From: Tipula vernalis
Taxonomy: Eukaryota > Arthropoda > Insecta > Diptera > Tipulidae
Direction of reading: 5' to 3'
DNA: 64,000 nt
NCBI GenBank assembly: GCA_958295665.1
Contig: OY282560.1
Location: 188,576,561 to 188,640,560 of the forward strand
Of this stretch, positions 44,031 to 57,282 are shown piece by piece. Made by a program: the position numbers and the translations under genes. The stretch's first letter is position 1, and every line of letters begins with the position of its first letter. The notes under the pieces were generated by a model that did no database searches, was not told the origin of the DNA, and was given only the letters and a program-made list of their open reading frames with translations.

Positions 44031-44462
44031 TAACAAAAACATGTGATATAACAACGCTTAATGTAAAACAGTTACAATAAAACGTATCACGGCTAATTGG
44101 TGGTAAAATGATCGATGCACAAATTTATGATCAAATACAATCACAAACAGAGTAAAAATTGTGTTCATTACCGTTAACATAAAGTGATTAACAGGACAAT
44201 TTGAAATATAGATGCCTCCAAGGGGGAGCAAGGGATGCGCTGTAGGAAAGTATGGTAATGTTGTACCCCAATAATACAATTTGTAAAAATTAATTTAAAT
44301 TTTCTCTCATTTAAACATCTCTGTTTACAAATTGCACTCACTAAATATGGCGTACTAGTTATAAAATTATAATACAATATAGTTACAGTAAATTGAGGAG
44401 ATAGTTTCGGATCCAGAACTAAATCGAAAATGCCTTAACAAATTTGCTAAAGTGAAATATTC
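44031..44462. other. Unassigned sequence
   Basis: This follows the 5' side of LINE A. Short minus-strand frames show no domains. Confidence 0.4.
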
Positions 44463-44641
44463 CGATTTTCACTCAAAACTCATTATTAGTACTTCTAAAA
44501 AATACTCAGATAAACGTTGTTTATCGAAAATCAATAATTTTCATAACCAAAAACAATGTTAAAACCATTAAAACTGGTATGACAGCGTTTATTTGAATAA
44601 TTTTGAAACGGAAATCGTTGAGTTATTTTGAGTGAAAATCG
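44463..44641. mobile_element. Small TIR element (MITE), 179 bp
   Basis: CGATTTTCACTCAAAACTCA at the left and AGTTATTTTGAGTGAAAATCG at the right are inverted repeats, perfect over about 16 bp. Further partial pairing (AACGATTTCCG, TCAAAATTATT) lies inside. No target duplication was recognised. Confidence 0.6.
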
Positions 44642-47600
44642 AAATTTCGAATATAACAGCAACAGAAACCTCGAATATCTTAAGCGCAGATTAATAAGCT
44701 TGTTAAGGAATTTTCGATTTATTTTGCGGGTAACAATCGGCTATTAGTCTCCATCTTAAAACTTAAGTAATTTCAATACCATATTCATCTGCATAGCTAC
44801 ATATCATCCAGAAGTATAACAATTTCAAATACCACCTAGAAATTGGTAATGAAATAGCCAGCATTCTTCTTTCTAACATAACATCAGAAATGGAGTATAT
44901 GTTTCTTGATTCTGCTTATGCTTGGTTTCAATCTTAATCAAATCTTCATTAATTCAAACGACACTACCAAGATCACTGTTTTCAGGTAAACACTAGTTTC
45001 CGACTAACACTAGAGTTTTTGGAAAATTAAAATGTTTATTTTTAACTAATATCAGGATAACACTAGGAGTAATATCTGTACGTAAATACGCTGAGAATCA
45101 AATTATGTTAAATGTGTTGTTTGAGCTTTCAAAATGATTTCCCGAAAAAACATAGAATAAGCAACGATCTTAAAAGGACGAGTTCTAAATTCCTTCTGAA
45201 ATTTATTCATTACGATTTAACAACAATCTTAATTATCAATCGATGATTGATGTTCCGCATAAATCTTAGATATCACACAAACAAAAAGCTTCCAACTTCA
45301 AGAAGTGTATACATATGAAAGGTAAAAAATCCGACAACAAATTAATTCACTTTCACACTTCGTCCATCTACCAAACCAATTTATGGTATATAAGATTTTA
45401 TTTTTATTTGTTGGATACTTCTCAAAAATTAAAAATAAATTAATAATTTTCAGGTAACAAAACAAAAGATTGATCTCTTATCTATTATTTCATCTCGGCT
45501 TCTTTATTTCATTTGCTTTTGTTTTTGTTTTTTATTTTGTTTCGGCTTGGAGTCTTTTTGGGTATGTATATGTATATTGTTATAGTTATTGCCTTATAAT
45601 TAACTTGCCGGTTAATTTATTTTTATTTTTATTAATTTAACCCTAATCCGCTTGAAATTTTGTGGACTTTATATTATGTATTGCTATATATATATTGTTT
45701 GTGAGGCAAGCGCGCGGTAAGATCAAGAAACTTGAACATTTTAATTTTTCGTATCAATATGTGAATCTATAACCCAAACTCTATATCTCAAATTATACAA
45801 TTAGAATAATTGGGTTTTAGTATTTGATTTGATTTTATCCACCGTCCCATACTCTCCAAAGGACATGCACAATCAAATATTATGACCACAACCCTAAATT
45901 TAGTCAAACAAAATTATGAAAATCTTGTAATTTTTGTTGTTGTATTTTTTTTTATTTTTAATTAAATGAAAAGCTTTTTATTATTGTGTTGTTGTTGAGA
46001 AAGCTTTAATTGAATTAAAAATCTCAACAAAACAATTTTTTTTTTTAATTTAATTACGATTTTTATTTTTATCTTTTTTGTACCAGAAATAAGAAAGGGT
46101 TAGTGCGGTTTGTGTATTATCTGTATATAATACCAAGTACCCCATAACCATAACGATGATAACGATCTATTTTAATAAAATTAAGATTTTTATAATTTTT
46201 CTTCGAAAGACACACGATAAAATGTGATTACAAAAAATTGGTTCGTTTCGTCTTATAAGCCTTCGAGGATTTTCCCACATTAAAACCGTAATAAAAAAAA
46301 TTATTATTATTTTTTTGTTGGTATAGGTAATATTCCGACATAAGAAACCAGTGTCGATATCCTGTGGAGTTTAATTTTATATGGGTTTATTATTATTATA
46401 CACAAGTTGTTAGACGTGTGTGTGTGGCCAATACCTGCAGGTATGGTGGATTATTTTTTGTACGCGGTATGTTTTAGAAAAGGTATGCGCGCAATGTATT
46501 TTATTGAACAAATTTCACATGATGTAAGCAATAATTTTGCATATATCATTCATTAATTTAAATGACGCGATACTAATCCAAATGACCTTAATTAAATCGA
46601 GACCACAGATCAATCAATTGGTGAACGTACGCGGTCTCATTTTAATATTTAATAACATCGTGTATATAAACTTGCTCGCGCGGTAAAAGAAACATACATG
46701 ATGTTGTGTCAAGTCTAATTATATAAAGCAATTAATCAAAATGTTTTACATGCCTTCTATTAATTATAAAGAGTTCAGATGTTGATGATAGTTTAGGTAT
46801 TTTGTCTGTTACCGTTTTTTTTTTGTTGACAATTAAATGATTCCCATTTAGATATATTAATAAAGTATCGATACCGCAGGTTTTTTCTGTTAATTATTTA
46901 ATTAAACATGTTTCATATAGTCAACTGCACATATCTTGTACGATCTATATCAATTTAATGAACGCTTGTAACGTGGTTTTGAAAATAAATAATATTTTTA
47001 ATGCAGATGTTATATTTAAATCGGCAAACATCAATTCGGTTATTCTTTGTAAACGCAAAAGCCAATGGAAGCAACTTTATCTAATGTTTGTTCGTGACAA
47101 ACCGTTAACCAAGGCATCGCTAGGATATATCTATATTTCACGACTGATAAGAACGAATTCAAAGTTAAACTTTTCTATTTCGAAATATACAATAGAATTT
47201 TAAAACTGTATTGTGAATTTACTTCGCATAACCGACTTATCATCATAAGGTTTGATCATAAATGCTGTCTCAATAATGGCTTTCGAAGTTCATTGGATTT
47301 CGAACATATTGGGGTTCGCGTGAAAAGGGAGTATCTTTTATCCCTTTCCAAATATCATTGTTATTTTTATTTTCCATGATGTAATTAATACCTGAAAGAG
47401 TTCCCCTTTACATAATATCGGACATATTGAAGTTGTCAAGCGACCTACTGAAAACTTTAAAAAATGTTGTCCTTTATATTATTTAAAGTTATTGCTTCGT
47501 CAACTTTGCAAACACAGATCAATGGGTTTGTATCGTTCGTACACTTTTTCTGATAGATCCAAAAATGTTAAATTTTTATTGCGGTTTAGAAAGAAGTTCC

Positions 47601-49799
47601 GCCGAAAACTTTTTAAGAACAAAATGTTAATTTTCCATATGTCGGCAGTTTAATTTATTTTTCCGGTACTCAGAGGTTTTTTGGTTCGCTTATTACGAAT
47701 TTATGATCCAAATTTCATAATTTAAAATGCCGGATCCAATATGCCGATGTAACCTTCAGTTAAGTACTGTTTCATAGTTATTCAAACAATTTACAAAACC
47801 ATATTGAAAAGCATTTTTGTGGTCTCTGATTACGAATCTGAAGTCAAAAGAATTAAATTCAAAATGGCGGATCTAAAATGGCCGCTGAATTTCATTGATT
47901 AATATTAATTGTTGAGCTAATTGCAAATTTTATCATTTTAAGAAAAAGAAACTTACTAATAAAAAATTAGCAAAAAATAGGCAAGCCTCTTCAGATGATA
48001 AACTTTGTCTTAAATCGCAATCACAAAAGATTTCAGCTAAATTCATTTAGAAGCTTCGGAGTTCGAAGTTTTACCATTTTTCATTATAGGATCTCGGCTA
48101 TTTATGTACCTATGTAAGATAAAATTTTAATTTTTTACTCATTTATAAACTTGGAAAGAGGAATGAGACCCTAGGATCTTATTTGGCTTTAGAAAAGTGA
48201 AAACATGCCCGAAAACATTAGTGCGTGTGGCGAGCTAATACATTTGATTGCGATTTAAAGACCGAATTTTTTTTTTGTGGAACTTTGGCACCAATTATAT
48301 GCTTTTCCCTTTCTTCTATTTACTTAGAAAACAAGGCTGCAAAACAATTGAACTGAAATATTTTAGGTAACCTCTCCGAGGTTGCATTTAGAGGAAGAAA
48401 AAATCGTTCCGATCGATATTAGGCATTTTCTTGACTTTTTCTTCTTGGCTATTTAAGACTTTTTTGTCAAAGTATTGGAACAGTCAAAAATGTATTCATA
48501 AAAGTAAAATACGCTTAAAGGGCCTGTTTCCTCCTTTCTTACTTCTGTGCCAATGAAAAAACCTCCACTCCAGTAAACATAGTTTATAGACAAAGAGGAA
48601 AAACCGTGCAGCCAAATACCACGTATTTTACTAAAGCCTCATCCATACGATTGCCCAATGGAACAAATATTGGGTCATAATGGCCTACTTATCCATAAAT
48701 CGGCCAATGAGCGTTCAATAAATATGCGGTTTATTAATAATTTATTAATAATTGAAATTTTTAAAATGTTTGCGGAACATTTGATCAAATTTTTATTGAA
48801 TTGGGAAAAACGTTCCTATGAACGACAAAGTAGTATAAAAGAGTTATTCACCAATGCGGCTTTTTTAAATTGTTTCAGACGGTTGTGTGGTTAACTATGC
48901 ATTGAAGTTTCTTTGTTTACTGCTGAGGAAGGGAATTAGAAGGACGACTGTGCAAATCTGAATCTGCCACCATGTGGTGAGAAACAATTTATTGTGGCAA
49001 ACGGATTCTTTCGACACTTTAGCGAATAATTCTCAATTTTTTAACATTTATCTAACCGGCATAACGGTTAGATGAAAGTTTTTGGAAAATTGCATCACTT
49101 TATAGAACTGCCGCAAACCTAACTATACCGTAACGTATAGTATGCTCACTTAATGTAAGTTCTTTATTTTAAGAAACTTTGTATTGGGCACAAAAAAAAA
49201 TTATAAGAGCCATTAAGGGTTATTGATAGATAATATTGCGTTAACTAGGATAATCTAAGTAAATGAAAATGTCCTAAGGGCTTCAATGCCCAACGTCAAT
49301 CGTTTCAATAAAAATTTTAAAAAAATTTACTAAAATTCTGAAATCACTTAAAGTGGCTTTTTCGAATTTTACAAAACTGTCCTAAACCAAATATCATGTT
49401 CAGTTTAGGCTTTCGCTTTTATGGCCAACATAAAATATCCATTTCAGAATTGTTTTGCCGGCCAATAATTGTTAATCGTAAATATCGTATAATAGATTAT
49501 TAATACGAAATGAAATTTGTTACACTAAAATTTTGGCAAGAGTATATTTTACTATTTGGGCAAATATCAAACGTAATTCCATATCGCCGTAATTAACGAA
49601 ATATTCATTCAACCAAAAAATACATTTGAACGATGTTTGACAAGTATTCGTACTATCCCAAGAAATAATTTCTTTATTTAAAAAATTGGCCTTTATTAGG
49701 CAAGAATTGAAATTTAATTAGCAGTGCTTTGAATTAACTTCAAGTAAATTTTGCTAAATATTTGCTGATTTCAGGAAATTTAAAGGAAGTAGTTCAGGA
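44642..49799. other. Long unassigned AT-rich region
   Basis: I find no gene, RNA or clear element here. Poly-T/A tracts and TG-rich runs (46400-46430) occur. Two small plus-strand frames (46958-47203 and 48658-48894) have no recognisable features. It could be intron or intergenic DNA with elements too old to recognise by eye. Confidence 0.5.
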
Positions 49800-49917
49800 G
49801 GCTATTTCTGAATACGACATTTGATTCGTTTTTGATTTAAATAAGAAACGGACGAATCCGGTTCAAATTAAATAAAAAACTCACACTTACGAATTGGTAT
49901 CGTATTCAGAAATAGCC
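49800..49917. mobile_element. MITE D, copy 1
   Basis: GGCTATTTCTGAATACGA at the left and TCGTATTCAGAAATAGCC at the right (one or two mismatches inward) are inverted repeats around about 80 bp. The flanks show no certain duplication. Confidence 0.7.
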
Positions 49918-50049
49918 CAAGTTTTTTTAATCGGACAACCGAAGTAAACTATTAAAATAAATTCTTGAAAGGGGGTTGTTCCGCAACAATTGTGAAATTC
50001 CACTCACTTCAAGAAAAAATTTGGCGAAATCTGGGGTAGGAGATTCCTA

Positions 50050-50137
50050 TTTGATTTAAATGAGAAACAAGCGAATCTGATTCAATTCAAGTACAAATCT
50101 CATATTTACGTATTCGTATCATATTCAGAAATAGCCC
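50050..50137. mobile_element. MITE D, copy 2, left end missing
   Basis: ATTTGATTTAAATGAGAAAC through TCATATTCAGAAATAGCC matches the interior and right end of the copy at 49800-49917 in the same orientation. Its left TIR is absent. Confidence 0.65.
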
Positions 50138-50493
50138 CCTAGAGTTTCGATTGAAAGCCGCACCTGAACCCGCTCTGGTTCAGGGGTATTTTCATTTTTT
50201 GTGAATCCCAATCTGTAGTAAATCAACATTCGGGCTGGGTTTAAAAATAATTTTCAAAAATTGAAAAAATTATCAATAAAGGGAAACCAAAACAACAATC
50301 ACTAATTATGCTACCCCAAAGTTAATTTTAACGCCATAATGAATTCAATTAAAAGAATTATTTCGTTATGAAATAATTTATTTCTTCGCTTAAATGGAAA
50401 TTTTTAAGTAAATTAATTTTTTTTTTTGTATTTTAGTTGTTTTGGATTAAATGAGCTCGAACCTGAACACAATATTTTTTGGCAGGGTTCCAG

Positions 50494-50630
50494 GGCCGCT
50501 ATTCTTGAAATTCGATCAAAAAAAGTCGCCCGTAATTTTCTAGTGAAATACGTAATTTCAGACGAGAATTTAAATTGTTTCATACCAAAGTCACCGGCGA
50601 CTTTTTTCGGTGAATTTCAAGAATACGGGC
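50494..50630. mobile_element. MITE C, CCAG duplication
   Basis: Left GGCCGCTATTCTTGAAATTC and the reverse complement of the right end GCCCGTATTCTTGAAATTCA are inverted repeats that continue into AAAAAAGTCGCC on both sides. CCAG lies outside both ends (50490-50493, 50631-50634). The outer motif resembles that of MITE B (CTATTCTCGAATTC). Confidence 0.75.
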
Positions 50631-50949
50631 CCAGACCCTGATTTAATGATTTTGAGAGGTTATTTCCCATGGAAGCCATAGGCAACTAGTTCTACATATT
50701 TCTATAAAAAATTAAATTATTTGCGAGAGGTTGGTGCATTTTGCGTTGGAAAATCGTTTTAAACCTTTAAATGTTTTTAATGTTATCAATAAATTGAAAT
50801 ATGGAAAGAATAATAACGAAGTAATAATCGAGGATATTTTAACAGAACGACGTAAACGAGACAATCAGCTAGATGAAAAAATTAAGTTTTTGTTCAAAAA
50901 TGCCACTAATGAAATCATCAAACTTGGAACATAAAAAACGAGTTTCTGG

Positions 50950-51060
50950 AAGCTGGTTTCGTCTCTGGCTTGGTCCCAGCTTCGGCTCCGGCTTATCAAA
51001 AAAAAACCAGCTCCGTGGCTCCTGTGCTCCGGCTTCAGCTCTGACTCCCCAGCCCTACTA
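50950..51060. repeat. GC-richer CTCCGGCTT-type low-complexity patch
   Basis: A run of short, imperfect repeats of GGCTC, GGCTTC and CTCCGG stands out from its AT-rich surroundings. It gives an open frame but no domain. Confidence 0.5.
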
Positions 51061-52699
51061 AAAGTTAAGATCCTTTATAAAGGAAAATTTTAAAATATCC
51101 CCTGTAAATCAGGGGTGCATCTAAGAAATATCTGGGATAAGCGACCTACTTTACATCAATAAAATGTTAGTGGTTTAAATAACCAAATATAGGCCGATTT
51201 TGTCTTTTTGGATCAGTTTGTCAGATGCTTTGTATCTCTTCTATGTTCCGAGAAAATTCGTGAGTTAATGAAAATCAATTATCTGCTAATTCAAATTTTC
51301 CTCGTTTTATAGGGCATTCATTCAAAAGTACCAGGGGTGTTGATTAATGGATGCATATTATATTTATTTCACCAACAATTCTCGTTTACTGTACTTAGGC
51401 TTATTGGCCGATAGGAGCTTACTTTGCATTCCGATAGTTGTTTATTTCCTTTCAATGATGATTGTATTGAGCCCCATTGGATATGTTTGACATTATAGTA
51501 ATCTCCCGCAAGAAACTGTGCTCTTTTAGGATTTTCAAGTAATCCATAAGTTGCTGACTTTTAATTGAATGTTTCGAAGCGCATTAAACTGTTTTGAATT
51601 AAGAGCTGCATGAGCACATGATGACCAAATTCATGTTGGTTTCCATGATGTGCATAAATTTATTCTGTTGAGAGTTCAATCACCACTACAACGTTCACTC
51701 CGCTCAATGTTACATTCATTGTAATGGAAAATGGATGGTGAGCCGCCACACTTCTTTTTGTGTTTGGTTCGTTCAATTTCTTTCAAGTGCACCTGAATAT
51801 TACATTGTAGGATTTATCGTGGCAGATATATATAGATATATTCTTCTCGTTGTTCGGATTTTTTTATATTTGACTGAGAGCTCTTTGCCTTGGAGATAAT
51901 TTTTTGCTTAATTCCTAATACACCAAACATCCTCTATAGTTAGCAGTGGGATTTTCACCATAATTACGGCGTTTTTTAAAACTCTGATTGTTTTATAGAG
52001 TGCACAGGTACTAGTGTTTTGTAGTTCTTTGAATGACCGAACTCTAGGCAATGGAACACTGTAATATTGATTTCCTTTTGTGTTCCTAAAATTCTGCTAT
52101 AAAGTAGATTGTCTCACACTATAAATTTTATGAGCGCCTTAAAAACAAGCCAAAGTATTCAAGTGAAAGCGGATAACTATACATCTATAGAATCCCAGCT
52201 CAGCTTATTAGGACATAATATTTATTTATCAACCCGTAAAAGGAACTCGAACCATTACAAGCAGTCCGCTATTAGGTTCTTAGGTTTGAACAAAGAGTAA
52301 TCCAGAACCGAGTATTTATCAAGCGATTACTATGACCAAACGGTGAATAAATTTACGGTTGTGGACTCAGCTTGAGTCAATTTATTCACATTAGATTTAA
52401 ATCTGCCCAATTTTAATTATAAATGTCTGATTTAAGATGATAGCAATCTGATTTTTTTTATTATATTTTTGCACACTTCTGTACAGATTAAAATATTTTA
52501 AACTTTAACGAATTTTTTTAAAACACCTACAGAAATAAAAAAAATTTTAAAAATGTTAACCATATTTTATTTTGTTAAATTTTTTGAAGACACTGTCTTT
52601 TCATCTTGAGAAATACATTATATAATTCTAAACAAATTTTTTTTTTATTTGTGTGGTTTAAAAAATCAAAAGGAGTGTGCCTTGCGATAAACATCGAAT
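51061..52699. other. Unassigned AT-rich sequence
   Basis: No gene or element is recognised. The last few hundred bases are the 5' flank or 5' UTR of LINE B, whose start is not visible. Confidence 0.45.
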
Positions 52700-52876
52700 T
52701 TTTTCTTTAGAATTTAAAAAATTTTATTAATTTTCAATTTAATATTTTTTTTTTTTTTCTAGTTTTTTCTGCTTCGTGGTTATTTTTTTTTCTGTGTGTT
52801 GTTCTTGTTAGTTTAATTTTATTTGTGCTTTTCTTTACAAGAAGTGTAACGCGAACTGTTGGTTCTGTCCATTATA

Positions 52877-54088
52877 ATGGCAGCCAACGTGTGTTTTAAG
52901 TGTGACAGTGTTGCTCGGGATAACGGAATATGGTGCAGTGGTCAATGCAATTTAATTATGCATTATAAATGTGCAGGCTTGAAGAAATCAGCTTGTGACT
53001 TGATATCCAGTTCCAAAAATGTACATTGGTTCTGCGACAATTGCAACAATATTTTTAAAGTACATAATGATAAACTATCAGAATTAGCAATGCTTTGTAA
53101 AAACATTGATATGACAGTCAAAAATATTAAAAAGTGTTCTAAGAGTAGTTTGCTTCAACAAGATTCTGCTCAAAGTATTTATTTGTGCGCGAATGATTCA
53201 CTCGGTAGTCATGATAAACAGTGTGATGATTTAAGCCGAAGTGATGTGAATGGTGATGTTTATGTGTCGGTACCTGAAAGTCTGACAAACGTGGCGATTA
53301 CAGCACATGCTATTTTAACTGATGAAATTCTTCCAAATAATTCCACAAATGTAACTGTTTCGGTACCTCGACAATCAGCTGGTACGATCCAATGGAATGT
53401 TTCACCAGCCAGTTGCCAATCTGTTTCTGATACAACTGGATTGCCGATTTGTCAATCTACATCTGAAACTAGTTCATTGCCGATTTGTCAACAGATGCAT
53501 CGATCTGTTGATATACTGTGTAAAAAAAATGCCTGCTTTGCCGCTGTTTCTGCACAAAATGAACTGGTACCTGCAGTCAAGGATAAACAGGGACCCAAGG
53601 GTAACAAAAACCTTGCGGTTAATGGACGTTTTAACCAACATATATCGTCGTCACGAACTACTAGATCTAGGGGTTCGTCATCCACAACAAATGCTGAGAC
53701 AGTTGCTGCTACCCAATCAGTAAATGTTATTAATAATATCAATTCTCCTAAAATTATTATTGGGAGTGGTGGTATCGATGCTATTCTGCGCACTGTCGAG
53801 CCTGTTAAATGGATTTTTGTTTCACGTGTGTGCAAGGATGTTGGTGATGATGATATGTTTCGGTATTTGAAAAATAAATTTGAGATTGATAAACCCTTCT
53901 TGGTTCGGATGAGGAGAAGGGATGACCGTGACTATGTCTCATTTAAAATTGGTGTTCCTGAGAATAAATTCAACCGGCTGTTGGACCCCTCATTGTGGCC
54001 TCCTGGTGTATTTATTAAAGAATTTTTAAATTATCGTCGGAATTCGTCGAATCATTTTTTAGTACCTCGGTCGGCTTTAACTGTTTAA
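52877..54088 (+). CDS. CR1-like LINE B ORF1 with PHD finger, 403 aa
   Basis: I use ATG 52877 (MAANVCFKCDS), since the frame upstream lacks another ATG. Residues 5-53 are a PHD-type finger: CFKC, WCSGQCN, HYKCAGL and WFCDNC. A short helical segment (about 60-90) precedes a long Ser/Thr-rich linker with three copies of a (L)PICQ-S/Q-like phrase. The C-terminal ~110 residues (WIFVSRVCKDVGDDDMFRYL ... LLDPSLWPPGVFIKEFL) correspond to the same domain in LINE A ORF1. It is intact. It should bind the element RNA; a chromatin-reading role for the finger is inference. Confidence 0.85.
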   Translation: MAANVCFKCDSVARDNGIWCSGQCNLIMHYKCAGLKKSACDLISSSKNVHWFCDNCNNIFKVHNDKLSELAMLCKNIDMTVKNIKKCSKSSLLQQDSAQSIYLCANDSLGSHDKQCDDLSRSDVNGDVYVSVPESLTNVAITAHAILTDEILPNNSTNVTVSVPRQSAGTIQWNVSPASCQSVSDTTGLPICQSTSETSSLPICQQMHRSVDILCKKNACFAAVSAQNELVPAVKDKQGPKGNKNLAVNGRFNQHISSSRTTRSRGSSSTTNAETVAATQSVNVINNINSPKIIIGSGGIDAILRTVEPVKWIFVSRVCKDVGDDDMFRYLKNKFEIDKPFLVRMRRRDDRDYVSFKIGVPENKFNRLLDPSLWPPGVFIKEFLNYRRNSSNHFLVPRSALTV

Positions 54089-54119
54089 AGCCAGCATTTA
54101 ACTCAAAGTCAAGTTCAGT

Positions 54120-57100
54120 TTTAGTAAATTCTAATACTTATCATTGTAAACATTCTGTAACCAACATCTTTAGTTTCTCTGTTGTCCATCAAAACATTCG
54201 TAGCATGCGCGAAAATTTTGATAAACTGGGGGCCTATTCTCAAATTTCACATCCATTTTCCACATGTGGACATCTGTCAAAGTTCACAAAAAAACGTTCG
54301 AAAATTGTAATTCATATATAAAAAACACATGCGGCATTGACATTTTCCTATATAGGGAATTTTTCCACATGCTTATACCCATTCGGAAATATTCCCTTAG
54401 TACCGAAAAAATTCAATTTTTATGAATTTTGACAGATGTACACATGTGGAAAATGGATGTGGAATTCGAGAATAGGGCTCCTGGTTGTAAATTTGAGTTC
54501 ATTTGATGAATACTCATCTATTATTTTTCTTTCGGAAATTTGGATTTTTGATCATGAGTTAAATTATTATAGTCTTCCTAATTATGAATGTATAGGTTGC
54601 TGTAATAATAATTATAGAGCGGGTGGTGTTTGTGCTTTTTACGATTCAAGTTTGCAATGTGTTAGTGAAGCTATTTCTTTAAATTCTGCGGATGTTTTAA
54701 AGTTATCTGTTTCATTACATAATAATAATTATATTTTTGTTTGTGTGTATCGCCTACAATTTATTCCCATTTCATCATTTATTTGTGAGTTTTCAAATTT
54801 CATCTCGAAAATTAAAAATCAAAATGTAATAATTGTTGGTGATTTGAACATTGATATTTTGAACTTTCCAGCTTCCTGTAATGATTATATGTTTATGTTG
54901 TCGTCAAATGGATTTCTGTCACTTATTAATTCTGCCACAAGAGTTACTAGTAATACTGCTACTTGCATTGATCACTGTTTTGTCCGTGTTAATAGTGGTG
55001 CTACTTTGGATGTATCATTGCATAATTTACACATTACGGACCATGATTTGGTTAAAATTGATATAGAGATTCTTGGTAATTATGTTAACGAAAAAGAATT
55101 GGCGTACAGCAAATTTGATATTATTAAATTTGAATCACTAATCTCGTCACTTGATTTTTCTAGTTTATTAAGTCTAAGTAACCCCACATCAATTTTGACC
55201 AATATGGTTTCAATGCTTTCAAAAGTAGCTGATTCATGTTCCAAAAATGTAATTAGGCATAATTCAAACATAAAGCTTAAACCGTGAATTTCTAACAAGT
55301 TGGTACTTTTAATAAATAAAAGGAAAAAAATTCAACTTAAATGTAAAAAACATCCGGCGAATAAAAAACTGTATAAGTATTATCTCAAATTGTGTAGCGG
55401 AATCAATGATTCTATAGTTTCTGTTAAAGACAACTATTTTAGTAGGAAATTTAATGAATGTGGTAAAGATTGCAACAAGACCTGGTCGGTTGTTAATGAT
55501 ATTTTGTGCGGGAATTTGAGTAGAACTAATATCAAAAGAATTTTGTCTATTAACTCAGAGATTCTGTCTGACTCTGTATCAATTGCTAACGATTTTGGTT
55601 TTTATTTCTCTAAAATCGTTAGCGATTTGAGATCTTCTAACTTTTCTGCCCAAAGTATGAGTCCTAATGATTGTTCTTACTCTACTGAAATGTTGGATAC
55701 ATTTTTTATTAATCCAGTCGAGGAATCAGAGATTATTGGTATTATTAATGGATTTAAATCAAGTAATGCACTTGACATTCTTGGTCTTAGCTCGAATATG
55801 CTAAAATTAGTGGTTATAGCAATTGCGCCAGTTTTAGTACATTTCATTCACCAATGTTTTGTAAATGGTGTTATCCCTAATGTTTTAAAAACTGCAATTG
55901 TTATCCCTTTGTTTAAAAAGGGTGATATCATTATTAAGGACAATTATCGGCCCATTGCATTGCAACCCACAATTTTGAAGATCGTTGAAAAATCGATGAA
56001 ATCCCGTATTGAGAAGTTTTTGGACAAATTTGAGTTTCTTAGTCCTCATCAACACGGCTTTAGATCTGGCAAAAGTACTGAATCTGCGTTAATTAATTTC
56101 TTAAATGGAATTCATATTAATCTGAATGAGAAGAAGTTTGTTGGTGCAGTCTTTATCGATATAAAGAGAGCCTTTGATATGGTGGATCATAATCATCTTC
56201 TGCGTAAGCTCCAGTCTATTGGTTTTAGAGGTGTATCACAGAAATGGTTCAAGTCTTATCTCAGTAATCGAACATTTATGGTTAGGATTGATAAATCGCA
56301 AAGCATTCCATTTATTATAGAACATGGTGTTCCTCAGGGTTCTGTTCTTGGTCCTATCTTGTTTTTAATTTACATAAATTCAATTTTTGACTTAAACTTA
56401 AACGGTAAAATTGTTGCTTTTGCTGATGATATTGCATTAAGTTATTTTGATTTGACTGTTAATGACCTAACTAACCAAATAAATTCTGACATGAAAATTC
56501 TTCGCACATGGTTTGATAATCACTCCTTGCTCTTAAGTGAAAAAACTAAGGTAATGTTTTTCAAATTGGTTGGTGATCCTTATCGAAGTTTCATTACCGA
56601 GATTTTTTATCATGTACGTAATTGTGACTTACGTAATTGTAGCAGTCTTTGCATTAAAATTGAAAATGTTCGTTTATTTAAATATTTGGGATTGAACGTT
56701 GATGCAAATTTAAACTGGAAATCACATGTTCAAGTTGTCAAAAATCAAGTTAATTCTGCATTACGTGCAATTTATTTGATACGTAAATTTTGTCCATCCA
56801 ATGTTTTACTCAATTTTTATTTTGCTTGCGTGGACTCTCGCATCAGTTATGGTTTACCATGTTGCGGTGGAGTTTATTTTGATACCATTGAACCGCTATT
56901 AATTTTACAAAAGTGTATTATTCGGGTTATGTTTTTCAAGCGTCGATACGATCATTCTTGGCCTATTTTCAATGCCTGCAAAATTTTGCCTTTACAGCAC
57001 CTATATATTTTTAAAGTGTTAACATTGTTTTATTTGCGAAGTTGTCATCGGTTGCCGCGAATTGTTTACACATATCAAGTTCGGAATAATTATCGAAATT

Positions 57101-57282
57101 TGTACTCTGTTCCACCATTTTCATCTGAATTATTTCGTAAATATTATATAGTTTCTGCGCCCACTTTTTTTAATCGATTGCCGCTTCATATAAGAACGAT
57201 GATTTACGATAGGAAATTTTTGCGTTTGGTCAAAGACTGGATACTAGAAACTAAAGATGTGGGGTTTATGTTTGCTAAATAA
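54120..57282 (+). pseudogene. CR1-like LINE B ORF2, endonuclease and RT
   Basis: The endonuclease begins VVHQNIRSMRENFDKL, is interrupted by MITE B, and resumes in the same frame at FDEYSSIIFLSEIWI (conserved E). Next come NVIIVGDLNIDIL, ATCIDHCFV and the late ITDHDLV (D-H motif). A TGA at 55285-55287 interrupts K-P-x-I, where W is usual. The RT follows: YRPIALQPTILKIVEKSM, HGFRSGKSTESALINF, VFIDIKRAFDMVDH (first D), GVPQGSVLGPILFLIYIN and VAFADDIALSYF. It ends at 57282. All catalytic motifs are present. Only the insertion and one nonsense codon separate it from an open frame. Confidence 0.88.
54230..54480. mobile_element. MITE B, copy 2, CTGG duplication
   Basis: Left GGGCCTATTCTCAAATTTCA and the reverse complement of the right end AGCCCTATTCTCGAATTCCA; the interior matches the copy at 40212-40459 in inverse orientation. 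CTGG flanks it (54226-54229, 54481-54484). Keeping one CTGG leaves the LINE ORF2 frame continuous, which independently fixes a 4-bp duplication. Confidence 0.92.

Noticed and set aside
50731..50934. 67-codon frame with charged residues
   Set aside because: It starts with TTG, has no ATG nearby and no recognisable domain; splice sites were not convincing.
52859..52876. Earlier start for LINE B ORF1
   Set aside because: The six extra codons begin with TTG, and the first ATG in frame is at 52877.
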